A stretch of DNA of 64,000 nt from Punica granatum (GCF_007655135.1 NC_045129.1:8556001-8620000); one strand, 5' to 3'; counted from the stretch's first letter, positions 43,809-56,045 are shown. The notes: generated by a model not told the origin, from the letters alone. Program-made: numbers and translations.

Positions 43809-45121
43809 ATATATATATATATATATATTCTTATGGATGCACAATTTACGTACCGTGTACAATATCATCTACTATTATGTCATTTAATATCTCATTTATT
43901 ATTTAAGCGAATTACACCGGTTCAAAAAAAATATATTATCATTTTTAAAATAGAATTATAGGTATTTAAATCCATGGAGATGTACACCACGTGCAACTCA
44001 CGTGGCCTTCCGACTAGTAAGGTAAAAAAGCCTATATTGAATAAGATAAATATATAAAATATGTTAGTAACTTTATACATTTTTTTAATGAAAAAAGTAA
44101 AAAAGAAAACCATAACCTACTCTTACGTTTTCTGGTTTATAGTATTTTTCAACAGTGACACTAGTCACAATACGTGAGTACTATTTCCTGTTTATTAATT
44201 TTACAAAATATTATATAATTATCGCATCTCTTCAAAATATATTAAAACATAGTATTAGAATTTTGAAAATTAAAATTTGAAAGAGTCTTTCAAATTTTAC
44301 AAAATTTATACAGCATATATTCTAAAATATCCTAAAAACATGCTGTGGTTAACCATTATTTATTTGTTTAAAAAAATATTATTTATAAAATAATATTATA
44401 TAAAAATTTCAAATAATTCAAAAAAATTTAAGATAGATTAAGAATATCGAGAAAATTTCATTGAGTAATGTGGATATTATAAAGCCATCATACCAAGCTC
44501 GCCTTAATTCTGCCTTTTATATTTTAGTAAACTGAGCTCGTATTTGGTTTTAGAGTTGAATTTTAGTTTTAATTGATTTGTAATGATTGTATTATTAAAT
44601 TATGAGAAAAAATGTGAAAAAGTAAAGAATAGTTGAGAGAAAGTAATGATTGTGCTGTTGAATTGTGGAAAAAATAATGAATAGTTGAGAAAATTTATTA
44701 TTAAAAATTGAATTGAATGATTAAAAAAATTGAAGAACAATGAAAAATTAATAATTGTGTTGTTGAATAAAAGATAAGTGGAGTAGAGTAAAAAAAAATT
44801 TCTAATACCAAACGAGATATGTTTATCAGTTCAGAAAAGCCAAAAGCACAAAAAAAAAAGCTTATGTAAAGAAATCAGTAAAGCCATCATACAAATTTGG
44901 TTTAAAAATTGATTGTAATAATAGTTAAGAAAAGTACGTGAGATGATTTATTATTAAATAGGAGATAAATATAAAAAAATAATAATGATTATATTGTTGA
45001 ATTGATGGAAAAATAGAGTAGAGAAGAGTAGAGTAAAATTTCACTTCAAAACCAAACACGACCAAATGTCTTAAGGTAGAAAGATTTTTAAAATTTGTTG
45101 GGGTACGAGGGATATTGCTTA
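43809..45121. other. AT-rich spacer with two MITE-like pieces
   Basis: 44534-44818 begins CTCGTATTTGGTTTTAGA and ends TCTAATACCAAACGAG, an imperfect inverted pair. 44895-45065 carries a related body ending CAAAACCAAACACGACC. Both look like one MITE family that is diverged or truncated. No coding signal is seen. Confidence 0.4.
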
Positions 45122-45130
45122 TTTGTAATA

Positions 45131-46035
45131 GGAAAAATAGCACCGTATAGCATGTTTGTTTGATTTTTTTCATGTTGTAGCACAAATTCAAATCATTTTC
45201 TTGTATAATAACCTGAAAAAACAATATTTTATACCGCATAGCACGTCGTCGATTTTTCATTGAAATTTGGATGAAATGCTGAAGTGACGGCTTTTTCTAG
45301 AGTACTTTCGCACAAAATATTACTTAAGGGAACTAAATATAATTAAATAAACTATAAAATTATCAAAAGAAAAGAAAAAAAGGATTGGATCGGAGGGGGT
45401 CGGGACCTCCCCGATTGGCCACCGACCCCCTAATTGGGGTCATCGGCCTTGTCTGAGCTGGCTGAAGACCCCAAACGGGGAGTCAGTGGGGAAGCCCTTA
45501 ACCCCCTCAATTTAAAAGATCCTGGTCGGCTGGGATCCCCAAAATTGAGTGGGTCAGGGGCTCCCCCGTTGGTCATCGATCTCCCGATTAGGGTTACCGG
45601 CCTTGTCTGAGGAGACCGATGACCCCCGCGGGTCACTGGCCTACTACCCTCAATTTGGGGGATCCCAGCCGACTGGGATCCTCAAATTAAAGAGATTAGG
45701 GGCTCCCCCGTCGGCCACCAATCCCCTAATTGGGGTTGCCGGCTTACTCTACGCCGGCCCGCTACCCTAATCGAGGGGTTGGTGGCTGGTCGGGGAGGCC
45801 ACGACCCTTACGATCCAGACCTTGGGTTTTTTTTTGAGAATTTTATATTTTATTTAATTAAATTTAGATCCTTGAAGTTATATTTTGTGCAAAAGTACTC
45901 AGGAAAAGCAGCAATTATGTCAGCATTCCATCCAATTTTCAACAAAAAAAATTTCGTGTTGTATAAAAAAATGATTTGAATTTGTGCTGCAGCATGAAGA
46001 AGTCAATAAATCATTTTGTATGGTGTTATTTTCCC
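45131..46035. mobile_element. Non-autonomous MULE with long inverted repeats and GC-rich core
   Basis: 905 bp. The ends are inverted repeats of over 200 bp: left GGAAAAATAGCACC, right (reversed) GGGAAAATAACACC, with matching interior landmarks such as GCACAAATTCAAATCATTTT on both arms. Flanking 9-mers TTTGTAATA (45122-45130) and TTTATAATA (46036-46044) differ at one base, fitting a Mutator target duplication. It carries no transposase. Confidence 0.8.
45375..45830. repeat. GC-rich repeated core of the small MULE
   Basis: Strikingly GC-rich against its surroundings. Words such as CCCCTAATTGGGGT, GGGGCTCCCCCGT and GATCCCAGCCGACTGGGATC recur two to three times with many short palindromes. No protein is recognisable in any frame. 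Confidence 0.7.
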
Positions 46036-46045
46036 TTTATAATAT

Positions 46046-47040
46046 GGTGATAGATTCAATTAGTGAATCCTACAAAACATTATCAAGATATTACATATTA
46101 TCATGTAATATATTTAAATAAGTAAATTTAAAATTAAATATTTGAAATTTGAGTTCAATTTAAAATTAAAAAATTCATAATTAGTAGATAATATTATAAA
46201 AAGAAAAAAATATAATCATTAAAATATTCAAATAGAGTTCATTGAGTGTCCAAGCGTTTTGAGATCATCAAACTCGGCACCTCAGCTCTGCTTGCATGTG
46301 TAATACAGGTATAGTTATTTATTGAAAAAATAAATTGCAAAACATATTTTATAGATTACCGCATCTTATCAATTATATTAATTTGAAAATTTCAAATTTC
46401 AAATAAAATGTGAAAAATTAAAAAATGTACATACTTTATAAATAATCGCATCTTATCATATCATATTTGTTTGAACACATTAAAAAGTCAAGAGTATATT
46501 TAGAATATTATTGAGTCTTTTAAATTATGTTCATTTGTAAAATTAAAATTTCAAATAATTAAAAACATTTAAAATAATTATAAAAATATGATAAAATTCT
46601 AAATAGCTATCCCAGCATTATGAGATCATCAGACTAGCCCCAACATATCCCATAGGTTTCTTATATGTATGAAGTATTGCAACGGCACTTGTTCTCAATT
46701 TATAAAATCGGAAAATTTCAAAGTTTATTCTCATCATTAGAACTCTTCGTGTAACTTATTTTCCGTCTCCTTCTCCCTGCTAGACCTATAGTTTTATGGA
46801 TGGAAAAGACAATACCTCCTCCAATTTTGGATAATACCACATTTATGTCGATAGGATTGGGTGACTTCGTTACGTGGTATGTAGATCGGAATGTTCCATG
46901 ACAAGTAATAAGCTCATAAAATTATTTCCTCGAGTGCGCAGCGGCCCATATAAAAGTCAACATAGTTACACAGAAAGTGCTGGAGACTTTTTCAAAATAA
47001 TTACTATTATATTATTCTTTCTTTCAGTAAGTCTATTATA
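46046..47040. other. Gene-free spacer before CAD F
   Basis: Very AT-rich. Similar phrases at about 46240-46330 and 46590-46690 (GAGATCATC...ACT, then GTAT or TATG) hint at an old local duplication. Nothing codes here. Confidence 0.5.
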
Positions 47041-47050
47041 TTAATTATTA

Positions 47051-47072
47051 GCTCACCAGGTATGTCAGCTCC
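47051..47072 (+). promoter_or_regulatory. Conserved CAD upstream block (CAD F)
   Basis: Reads GCTCACCAGGTATGTCAGCTCC, ending 174 bp before the ATG. ACTATAAAAAC at about 47099 is a likely TATA box. Confidence 0.55.
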
Positions 47073-47245
47073 GCCTCGGCTGCTCTGCCGTTCCCTTACT
47101 ATAAAAACAATCTCATACTGCAACCCTTCTTCACATCTCCCTCGCAAATTCTTAGCTATATTGCCAAATAATTAAGAACCTCACTCATTCTACCTGTAGC
47201 ATCACTTTCCCAAGAACAGTTACCGAATTCTTCCCGAAGAACAGA

Positions 47246-48906
47246 ATGGCATCTCAAATGGCAAGACCAAGAGGACCCCGTGAAGCCTTCGGATGGGCTG
47301 CCAGAGACGACTCCGGCCATCTCTCTCCCTTCAAATTCTCAAGGAGGTCAGTTTTTGCAAGCTCTTTGTTTCTTATACCATGAGATTAATGTGTCTTCTT
47401 ATACAATTTTTCTTTCGATTGACATTCCCTTATTTCAGTTGATCGTGTGTAAGTGTATTTACATTATGTTTCTTTTGGCTGAAACGTATGATTTATTTTT
47501 GCAGGGTAACAGGAGAGGAGGATGTTATCTTTAAGGTGTTATATTGTGGGATATGCCACTCCGACTTCCATAACATCAAAAATGAATGGGGAGGTGCCAT
47601 GTATCCTATGGTGCCCGGGTATGTATACGAACATGTCTTTCTGATTTGTTGACGTGAGTGTTATCATCTAATTTTGATTGAGATCTCAGTAGCATTATGA
47701 TTAATAGGTGGTATGAGTAGTCCTTCTATTGATTGAAGGGCTTAAACATAATGTGTACCTGATATCTCAAATGTGCTTACGTATTCAAACAACTTTTGCC
47801 CAAACACAGTCACGAGATTGTAGGAGTGGTGACAGAAGTAGGCACCAAGGTAACAAAGTTTAAGGTTGGAGACAAGGTTGGCGTTGGGTGCTTAGTCGGA
47901 TCGTGCCACTCCTGTGAGAACTGTGCCAACGATCTCGAAAACTACTGCCGTGAACTGATTCTTACTTACAATAGCAAGTACCGTGATGGCATCACCTATG
48001 GGGGCTACTCCGACATCATGGTGGTGGATGAGCACTTCGTGGTGGCAATTCCTGACAATCTACCGCTCGATGGCGCGGCTCCACTCCTATGCGCTGGAAT
48101 CACAGTCTATAGTCCATTGAAGTTCTTCGGGCTTGATAAGCCCGGGCTTCATCTCGGTGTGGTCGGGCTCGGCGGATTAGGCCACACGGCCGTCAAGTTT
48201 GCAAAGGCCATGGGCCTCAAGGTGACTGTCATCAGCACCTCCCCAGGTAAAAAGCAGGAGGCCGTGGAGCACCTCGGGGCCGACTCATTTTTAGTTAGTT
48301 GTGACCAGGAACAGATGCAGGTACATGATGAGAAAGACATCTAATTATTTAATTAAAAACATACATATTCCCAATAGTTTTAGTTATCTCACTTTTTCTC
48401 TAGAAATGTTTGTAATGATAGTAATGCTTATTATCGACAGTCTGCTATGGGCACGTTGGACGGTATCATAGATACAGTCTCTGCAGTTCATCCTCTCCTA
48501 CCTTTGATTGGTCTATTGAAGAGCCACGGCAAGCTAGTTATGGTTGGTGCACCAGAGAAGCCGCTTGAGTTACCGGTCTTCCCATTGCTCATGGGTATGC
48601 CTCTGCTTACCACAATTCAATATATCAATGTGAAGTATACTCATTTGACATTTTTCATGTAACCATAAAACGAGAGTTGACATACATTCATTAATTACAG
48701 GTCGGAAGGTGGTGGCTGGCAGCGGAATCGGTGGGCTAAAAGAGACACAAGAGATGATAAATTTCGCTTCAAAGCACAACATCACCGCGGACATTGAAGT
48801 TATTCCAATGGACTATGTAAATACTGCAATGGAGCGGCTTGTAAAAGCGGATGTCAGATATCGATTCGTCATAGACATTGGGAATTCATTGAAGCCTACT
48901 GCCTAA
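47246..48906 (+). CDS. CAD-like / mannitol-dehydrogenase-like protein, CAD F (intact)
   Basis: Exons 47246-47346, 47505-47618, 47810-48320, 48441-48594 and 48701-48906; all borders are GT-AG. 361 residues from the first ATG, or 357 from the in-frame ATG at 47258, which is the one aligned with CAD E. The N-terminus is unusual: [13 protein letters not shown] replaces the shared [12 protein letters not shown] pattern and is nine bases shorter. All catalytic parts are present: CGICHSD, GHE, the four structural Cys, LLCAG and GLGGLG. Exon 3 lacks one codon (YRDGITYGG against [10 protein letters not shown]). The dinucleotide-binding motif is [11 protein letters not shown], with Thr where sisters have Met or Val. 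AATAAA at 49048-49053 may be the poly(A) signal. Expected reaction as for CAD A; substrate unknown. Confidence 0.9.
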
Positions 48907-49972
48907 GAATATCTGTCTGTTCACGAGAACAATCGAGGAGTCAATCAGACAGTGATTAGTTATTGTTCGTTCTATTTCTCCGTGTTATTTCACGTTCACT
49001 TGTGTCCTATGTATTTGCATTGATGTCCCAAATCTGCCATGTTGTAAAATAAAGTTCAATATTGATTGATATCATTATTGTTTCTTCAGGCAAGCGTTTG
49101 TATGGAATTTACATATTTGATTTGTCAAGGGTCTACCGGAACAATAAAAATTTTGAAGTTTTGAGAGAGATCAATGACAGGTCCGGCGGCCCCCATGCTA
49201 GTCTCGCTGTAAAATTCGCTACCTAACAAGAAATACAAAGATCTTTACCATGAGCTAAACGAAAAATCGTCTAATATTTGATTACAGATCTTGAATTACC
49301 AAACAAATTTCCTCGTGCACAAATAGCCTCACACCGACAACACACCGCGGTACTCAAGAGAGGAGCCAGGCTGTTATCATGTTATGAACCTTCAGTCATT
49401 ATAATTGTCTCACCTTGATTTACAAACATATCTGAATGCATCAAATGAAGGTTGGGCCGGGTCACCTTTGCTTTGATAAATACATGCACTGCTAGCTCGA
49501 ACATGACCACAGGACAGAGTATCGGTCGCAGAGATATGATTGACAAGAACATGAAAAAATTTTAACCGAATTAGTCAAATGCAATATCCCGATTTTATGT
49601 GGAAGACAACTTAATACATAAGACAGAGCTCCGCAGCCCGAATAAGACTCGTGAGTAGCTATAGAACGGGTCTTGGGCCTAGTAATAAAATAGATAACAG
49701 AAAGGAAGTAGAGCGTATGCAAAACCAACTTCGCTTCATTCTTCGAATTTTCATTTTATTCCAAAAAAAAAGTGCATGAGAAATCTAACCGATAAAGATT
49801 GTAATCTTGAACCTCTTAGCTGTAGGTTACAGATAGTGTGAGTTTGGACCTCTTCTCGAGTAATATATCTGGTAAATTAAATGCTCCAAGGTCAAGCTGA
49901 AGACAGTTGAATACAATTCTGACCCAATATTATTATTTTATTGATAACATACGTAAAAGTTCTCCCATGTGA
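48907..49972. other. Spacer between CAD F and CAD G
   Basis: Holds the CAD F 3' untranslated region and then about 850 bp without recognisable genes or repeats. Short open frames show no domain. Confidence 0.5.
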
Positions 49973-49994
49973 GCTCACCAGCTATGTCAGCTCC
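49973..49994 (+). promoter_or_regulatory. Conserved CAD upstream block (CAD G)
   Basis: Reads GCTCACCAGCTATGTCAGCTCC, ending about 170 bp before the ATG. The bases that follow differ from the other promoters, so the block is conserved beyond its surroundings. Confidence 0.55.
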
Positions 49995-50164
49995 ATAGAA
50001 GAGGATGCAATTATATATATATATGTGGGGAAGGATGTGTCATCTTCAACCCCATCCGCCGGCCCAGAAACAAACCCTTCGGAATATTGCCGATCGCATA
50101 GGTACCCAGCTGACAAGAGCCTTAACAGAAAGGAAAGGAAAGCAGAAGTTTGTAAAGCAAGAAG

Positions 50165-51767
50165 ATGGTGAAATCGTCGGAGCACAATCATCCTGTGAAG
50201 GCCTTTGGATGGGCAGCCCGGGATTCCTCTGGCCATCTATCTCCTTTCAACTTCTTCAGAAGGTTCGCATATTTCCCATTTTCTGTAAATCTAAAGAGAA
50301 TTACATGTGCTGGTGGGCATCCAGATTGGTTGTCCATGGATCGGAACATGCCTTTTATATTGAAGTGAAGTGGCGGCACAAGCATGGCTTAATGATGAAT
50401 ATATCACTTTGTGCAGGTCAGTCGGAGAGAAGGATGTGGCACTCAAGGTGTTATATTGCGGATTATGCCACTACGACCTCCACCAAACTAAAAATGAATT
50501 GGGAAATTCCGAGTATCCTATGGTTCCCGGGTGAGTCTACGAGTACTTGTATTTCACATTCGGTACGAAGAAATGATACAGAACTAACTGTTTTACAATG
50601 TCATTATATTCGTTTTACACCCCTGTTCTTATTTAAGGCAGGCATGAGATTGTGGGAGAGGTGACAGAAGTAGGATCCAGGGTAACAAGATTTAAGGTAG
50701 GAGACAAGGCCGGTGTCGGTTGCATGGTCGGATCATGCCAATCGTGTGAGAACTGTGCTCGGGATCTCGAGAATTACTGCAGGAAAATGATCCGCACTTT
50801 CAACAGCAAGGACCATGATGGGACAACCACCTATGGCGGCTTCTCTGACGTCATGGTGGTGGATGAGCACTTCGTGGTGGCGATACCTGACAATCTGCCG
50901 CTTGCCGGAGTGGCTCCGCTGCTCTGTATTGGAATCACGGCTTATAGCCCCTTGAAGTACTATGGACTTGACAAGCCTGGGCTCCACCTTGGCGTGGTTG
51001 GGCTGGGCGGGCTGGGGCACATTGCTGTCAAGTTTGCCAAGGCCATGGGCCTTAAGGTCACTGTCATCAGTACATCACCCGGCAAAAGAGAGGACGCCCT
51101 GGAGCATCTTAGCGCCAACTCGTTTCTGGTCAGTCGTGATCCGGAACAGACGCAGGTGCACAGTCTTATGTAACTACCTAACATTGAATAAAATCATGCT
51201 CACCATTCCGTTCTGGTTCTAAATATGTAGTTTTGCTCGTTTTAGTCTGCCGCTGGATCAATGGATGGCATCATAAATACAGCTGTCGGGATTCGCGATC
51301 TTGTGCCCCTGATTGATCTACTGAAGAGCGATGGGAAGCTTGTAATGGTCACTGCACCAGACAAGCCTCTCGATATACCAGCCGCGCTGTTACTGTTAGG
51401 TGAGATAAACAACACTGTCACCTTTCATTGCTTGAACTCTTTTCTGCTTTGCTCGAAGTCACATTAGTTTTGGGAATTAGCTTCAGAAATTAGAGTAAAA
51501 ATCCTCTCTCTTTATGCACCAGCCGGAGAAAATAATTTTAGATTACTGCTAATGACTTCAGAAAGGAAGATGGTTGGCGGAAGCTTGATCGGGGGAATGA
51601 AAGAGACGCAAGAGATGATTGATTTCGCCTCTAAACACAACATCACATCAGACGTCGAAGTCATACCAATGGACTATGTGAACGTTGCCAACGAGCGGCT
51701 AGTGAAAGGGGATGTCAGATACAGATTCGTCATCGACATCGGGAACACGCTGAAATCCACTTGCTAA
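50165..51767 (+). CDS. Divergent CAD-like protein, CAD G (intact)
   Basis: Exons 50165-50262, 50417-50530, 50642-51155, 51246-51399 and 51562-51767, GT-AG and in frame, giving 361 residues. Zinc ligands C50, H72, E73 and the four structural Cys are present, as is GLGGLG. It is the most diverged working copy. The catalytic loop reads CGLCHYDLH, with Tyr52 where sisters have Ser (Thr49 in Arabidopsis CAD5, part of the proton relay with the nearby His). The third zinc ligand sits in LLCIG instead of LLCAG. Exon 4 has IINTAVG where others have IIDTVSA, and [11 protein letters not shown] for [11 protein letters not shown]. Exon 5 starts ERKMVGGS, closer to ELI3-type relatives. It probably differs in substrate or rate; that is inference. 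Confidence 0.88.
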
Positions 51768-53226
51768 AGATTTTCCTCTACTTGTTTCTCTCATCAAAGG
51801 GAGCGAACTTCAATCGTGACTCGTCTCAAACTGCTTCTTCCTTGGTCTTTGTCTAATGCTGTGCTGTTCTTCAGCCACACTGTGCTCAAGGGCCATGGCT
51901 GGGCTTAAAGTTGGGCTGACGTCCGATGTGGGGCTAAACTGAAATTGCCCTGATAATACTTTCTTCGGTTATAAGGGAATAGAGTGGGCCAGGGCCTCTG
52001 ATATAAGAATAGGAATACGAAAAGTAATAAAGGGACGTGGAAATCCTACTAACAAGAATCGAATTGGAACCTCATGATCTATAGTGGTGACTCGTGCTTC
52101 TACAACAAGTCCTCTTCCTCGAAATGCACGGGTAATTCTGCCTAAGTTATCATTAAAACTTCAAAAATCAAAGAGAATCTCCAGAATTTTCTATTCATTT
52201 ATTCTATTTTTTATTTTTTTTGGATAAAACTAAGAAGCGTCCAATACTATACTGCAATCTGACAACTCCAATGAGCTTGATAGGGAATATTAAATGCAAA
52301 AATAAAAAGGTACGAGAGTTGACCGGTGAGAATTAAATAGGAGACGTTGAAAGTGACTTATAAGTCTCCATCATTAATCGGCTTGATTTGCAGAGTCCCA
52401 TATTAAAAATGGTCGAGAGCATATCCTAAGTATCCTCTCTGTCTCGGGACCTTTGACTATTTTAACGATCTATTACACCGCCACAGAAATATAACGCAGC
52501 ATATTATAGGAAAGAAGATTATTTGGCCGTCATTTTCTTATGGAAATAATTATTGGGACATATATATATCATTCTTTTTTATTTATTCTCATTCTCATTG
52601 ACATTATGCATCTTTATATATACAATTCTTCATTTCCATTACGCCCCCACTAATGATGCCGCGTATTTTGCCTATCCTTTTATAGGATCAATTACATAAT
52701 CACCTCATAATTTCTGCATACAATAGTGACACTATTTACTTTGAAATAGCACAGTGACATAATTGAAGGACGATGACAACTCATGTGAATTTCGAAAAAT
52801 GGACAGTGCTCCCCTCATGTAAGGGGCATAATGTCTTTTGAAACTTTAGAGGTCAGTGGCAATTACAAAAATATAGGGGATGTCCGCGTTTGGGATAGAA
52901 GGTGTCGCTATTCTATATTTATAAAGTAGATAGAGATTATCACTGTCTTGTAACAAAACTACACGCTGCGTTTTAATTAATATTTTTCTTTACATATTCA
53001 AATTTAGTTATATAAATAACATTATTACATATAATTCTAAAATTATTATAAATGATTCTGTTAATTGGTGCGTCAATAAAACTGCATATTATGGTTTTCC
53101 AAAATTAAAATAGGATGATAGTTTGTGATTGATTTATCAAAGGAACCATCATAATTTGGTCAAATGGCTCCATTTTCGCTGATGAGCGAAAACTTGGCAT
53201 CTTCTTTTCTTCTCTAAAGTCCCTCC
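51768..53226. other. Spacer between CAD G and the receptor-kinase relic
   Basis: Contains an S1 SINE copy (51953-52122, minus; box B decayed to CAATTCGATTC) and otherwise AT-rich DNA without coding signal. Confidence 0.5.
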
Positions 53227-54926
53227 GTGACTTCCTCTAGCTTGCCTTTCTGCCTAACTTACTTCCTCCTCCTAAATCTTGACAATGCCAGATCCCTTGA
53301 GTTCAACATAAACCGCTTCGATCCATCGTCGAAGGATATAATCTATGAGGGAGATGCACATCCTTCCGTTGGGGTCATAGATATTACAGATGCTGAATGC
53401 CTTTGTCGTGTGGGTCGGATCACCTACTCTGAGAGGGTAAGGCTTTGGGACTCAAAATCCAGGGAGGTCTCAGATATTACATCTCACTTTCGTTTCGTGA
53501 TCGACACCAGAGGAAAGCCTTATCGCCAATATGGTGCAGGCTTTGCATTTTCACTGCCCCCACAGGATTTCAAATTCGGGTAAATTCAGCGGATGGCTTT
53601 TTAGGGCTATATAACACTACATACAGCGACTCGTCACAAAATCAGGTTGTTCATGTCGAGTTCCACATGTATGCAATCCCGAATGGGACCCTGATTATGA
53701 GCACATTGGAATAAACATGAATTCAATTTCTTCTGCTCTTACAGTTCCTTGGAATGTGACCTATCATAGTGGAGATACGGTTGATGTGCGGGTAACTTAT
53801 AACAGTACTACGAAGAATTTCTCCATCTCTTGGAGCTTGCAATCATCGCCAACACTTTCATCCACAATTGGTTTGACCGTATGGGACGCAGTTGGATTTT
53901 CAGCCGCAACCAGCAGTTTAATGGAGCAGCACACTCTTAGCTCTTGGTACTTCAAATCAAGTCTTCCCATAGATGTGATGATCTCTGATAGCTCGAAGAA
54001 GGAAAAAAAATCCTGATGGCCACAGTGATCCTAGTTGGGGTTCTGCTGAACGGGCCGATTATCGTCCTAGGTTTCATATCGAGAAGAAAGCGAAGGAGAA
54101 GCCAGGAAGAAGCTGAAAGGACCACCCCGACGTCGGTGAGCAATGACGTTGAAGGGGGCGTGAGTCTAAGAAGGTTTTCATACAAAGATCTGGCTTCCGC
54201 AACCAACAACTTCTCGCTTGATTGTAAGTTGGGCGAAGGTGGATTTGGAGAGGTTTACAGGGTATACTTGCTAGAGCAAGATATGGCGGTCGCAGTGAAG
54301 AAGATCTCGAGAGGGTCTAAACAAGGGAAGAAGGAGTACATAAATGAGGTGAAGATCATTAGTAGCTTGCGGCACAGAAACTTGGTGCAACTCATAGGCT
54401 GGTGCCACGTTGGAGGCGAGTTCTTGCTCGCGTACGAGTACATGCCTAAGGGTAGTCTCGACTCCCATTTATTTGGAAGGACGAGGCCTCTGACTTGGTC
54501 AGTGGGGAACAAAATTTCTTTTGGGTTAGCTTCAGCCGTGTTGTATCTTCACGAAGAGTGGGAGCAATGCGTGATTCAATGGGAGAGGGGCTATGGATGT
54601 GCTGAATCAGAACCTGAGATGAGCCTAGTGGAATGGGTTTGGGATCTTTACGGAAGCGGATTGCTTGCCATGGCCATAGATGAGAGGGTGAATCAAGATT
54701 GCAACCAGGAGCAAGCCAACTGCTTGATGATTGTGGGGCTCCGGTGTGCACACCCCGATAGGAACTTGAAGCATCCATCAAGCAGGCGATTCAAGTCATG
54801 AACTTCAAGGCAGGTGGCATTCCAGATCTTCCAAAGAAGATGTCTGTTCCAATGCATTACGTCCCAACGCCATCAGTAAGTTCCAATGAGCCCGTATTAG
54901 CATCCATCGTTGAAGAGGGTTGCTAA
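53227..54926 (+). pseudogene. L-type lectin receptor kinase pseudogene
   Basis: Order matches a legume-lectin receptor-like kinase: hydrophobic leader, lectin beta domain (NSADGFLGLYNTT, then VGFSAATS), membrane segment (VILVGVLLNGPIIVLGFIS), then kinase start (FSYKDLASATNNFS, GEGGFGEVY, VAVKKIS). Such proteins sit in the plasma membrane and sense extracellular ligands. The leader has GTG instead of ATG. One-base shifts occur near 53550, 53670, 54005 and 54772. The kinase is gutted: text jumps from LHEEWEQCVI to the C-lobe near 54580, losing HRD, DFG and APE. The C-terminal tail and a stop at 54924-54926 remain. No function is expected. Confidence 0.9.
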
Positions 54927-55519
54927 GTAAAACAAGTCGGCTTGCAGCCTGCAGGGTATTGATCTTTTGAAAATTGGTGTGTCCTTCAGTTTCACTTTTG
55001 CAGTACTATTGGAAGCTAAGAGACATACCCTGTTCAATTTAAAGGCAAATATCGGAGATAGATTTTTCCAACCATTGCAGTGACCGAACCATACCTCTTT
55101 AATACTTTCCCTTTAGCTTGATGAATGTTCCCCATATGTACCTGGAAGGATCGTCCCCATTCAATTTGGATCTTCCCTCTGCCCCTGATATTTTTATTGT
55201 GCTGTAATCACGAAAAATATCACAAAATTTTGATTTGATGAATGAGTTAAACAATTGAGAAAAGATAAAAAATTCAAGACACAAGAAGTGTTTATGAATT
55301 TCTTAGTAGCTTTTGCTGATGACAGCCAAGAAGACCTCAACTGTTTCCAGAAAACAGAGCAGGCAAAGCAGACGAACTGCCGGATTCCGCCATATCTTGT
55401 CAAAAAAACCAATTGTCTCGCCCCTCAATTCTATCTTGGAATAATCCCTAGAAACTCATTGGCCTAAGTTCGAGTTCCTGGGGTTTTCTCTTCAATGTGT
55501 TCCCAGTGTCGATGACAAA
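54927..55519. other. Spacer
   Basis: About 590 bp downstream of the kinase relic with no recognisable gene or repeat. Confidence 0.5.
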
Positions 55520-56045
55520 CTGGTGGCGAGGTGAAGCAATCCATGGCAGTGTTCACATTACCAGGAGGAGTACCTCAATACCGAACATTCTGTCTTTTTA
55601 GCAGCAAACTTGTGCGAAAGGTCTGCCTTTAACGTGAATTACGTTCAGAGATTTCGAAGATAAGCTACCAAGCTTCACCTTAAGGCCCAAGGTCATACCA
55701 AATTACACGGCCTAGTGCCCCAAGACCCACCTAAGCGCGACCACAGAGAGGTGGAGCCCGGGCTTGTCAAGCCCTGTAGCGCTTTAAGGTGTTGTAATCT
55801 ATGAACCCGGCTCAATGGAGCAGGAAATCCCATCCTCGGCCGGAAGATTATCACGGATTGCCACATTTTATTGCCCGTCTGCCACTTTGATGTCGAAGGG
55901 AGCCACTGTCTGTGAAGATCTGGCATTGTGCTTGGAGATATACGGGAATTTCGGGGCAGTAGTTCTCTAGGTCTCGAGCGCAATTAGTGCTCTGCCTAAA
56001 TGCCGGGCTGGCACCAAACTTGTTTCCTACCTTAAACATTGAAAC
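55520..56045 (-). pseudogene. CAD-like gene fragment, CAD H
   Basis: Minus-strand sequence reads FKVGNKFG, then [31 protein letters not shown] and GLKVK, all from exon 3 of a CAD gene. A VNTAM-like scrap from exon 5 remains near 55540. The cofactor motif has decayed (ALRWVLGH for GLGGLGH), and several stops and shifts are present. Exons 1, 2 and 4 were not found. It is an old, inverted member at the edge of the array. Confidence 0.8.

Noticed and set aside
54016..54801. Intact cytoplasmic kinase of 261 residues
   Set aside because: The kinase lacks HRD, DFG and APE and continues only out of frame; it is part of the lectin-kinase pseudogene.
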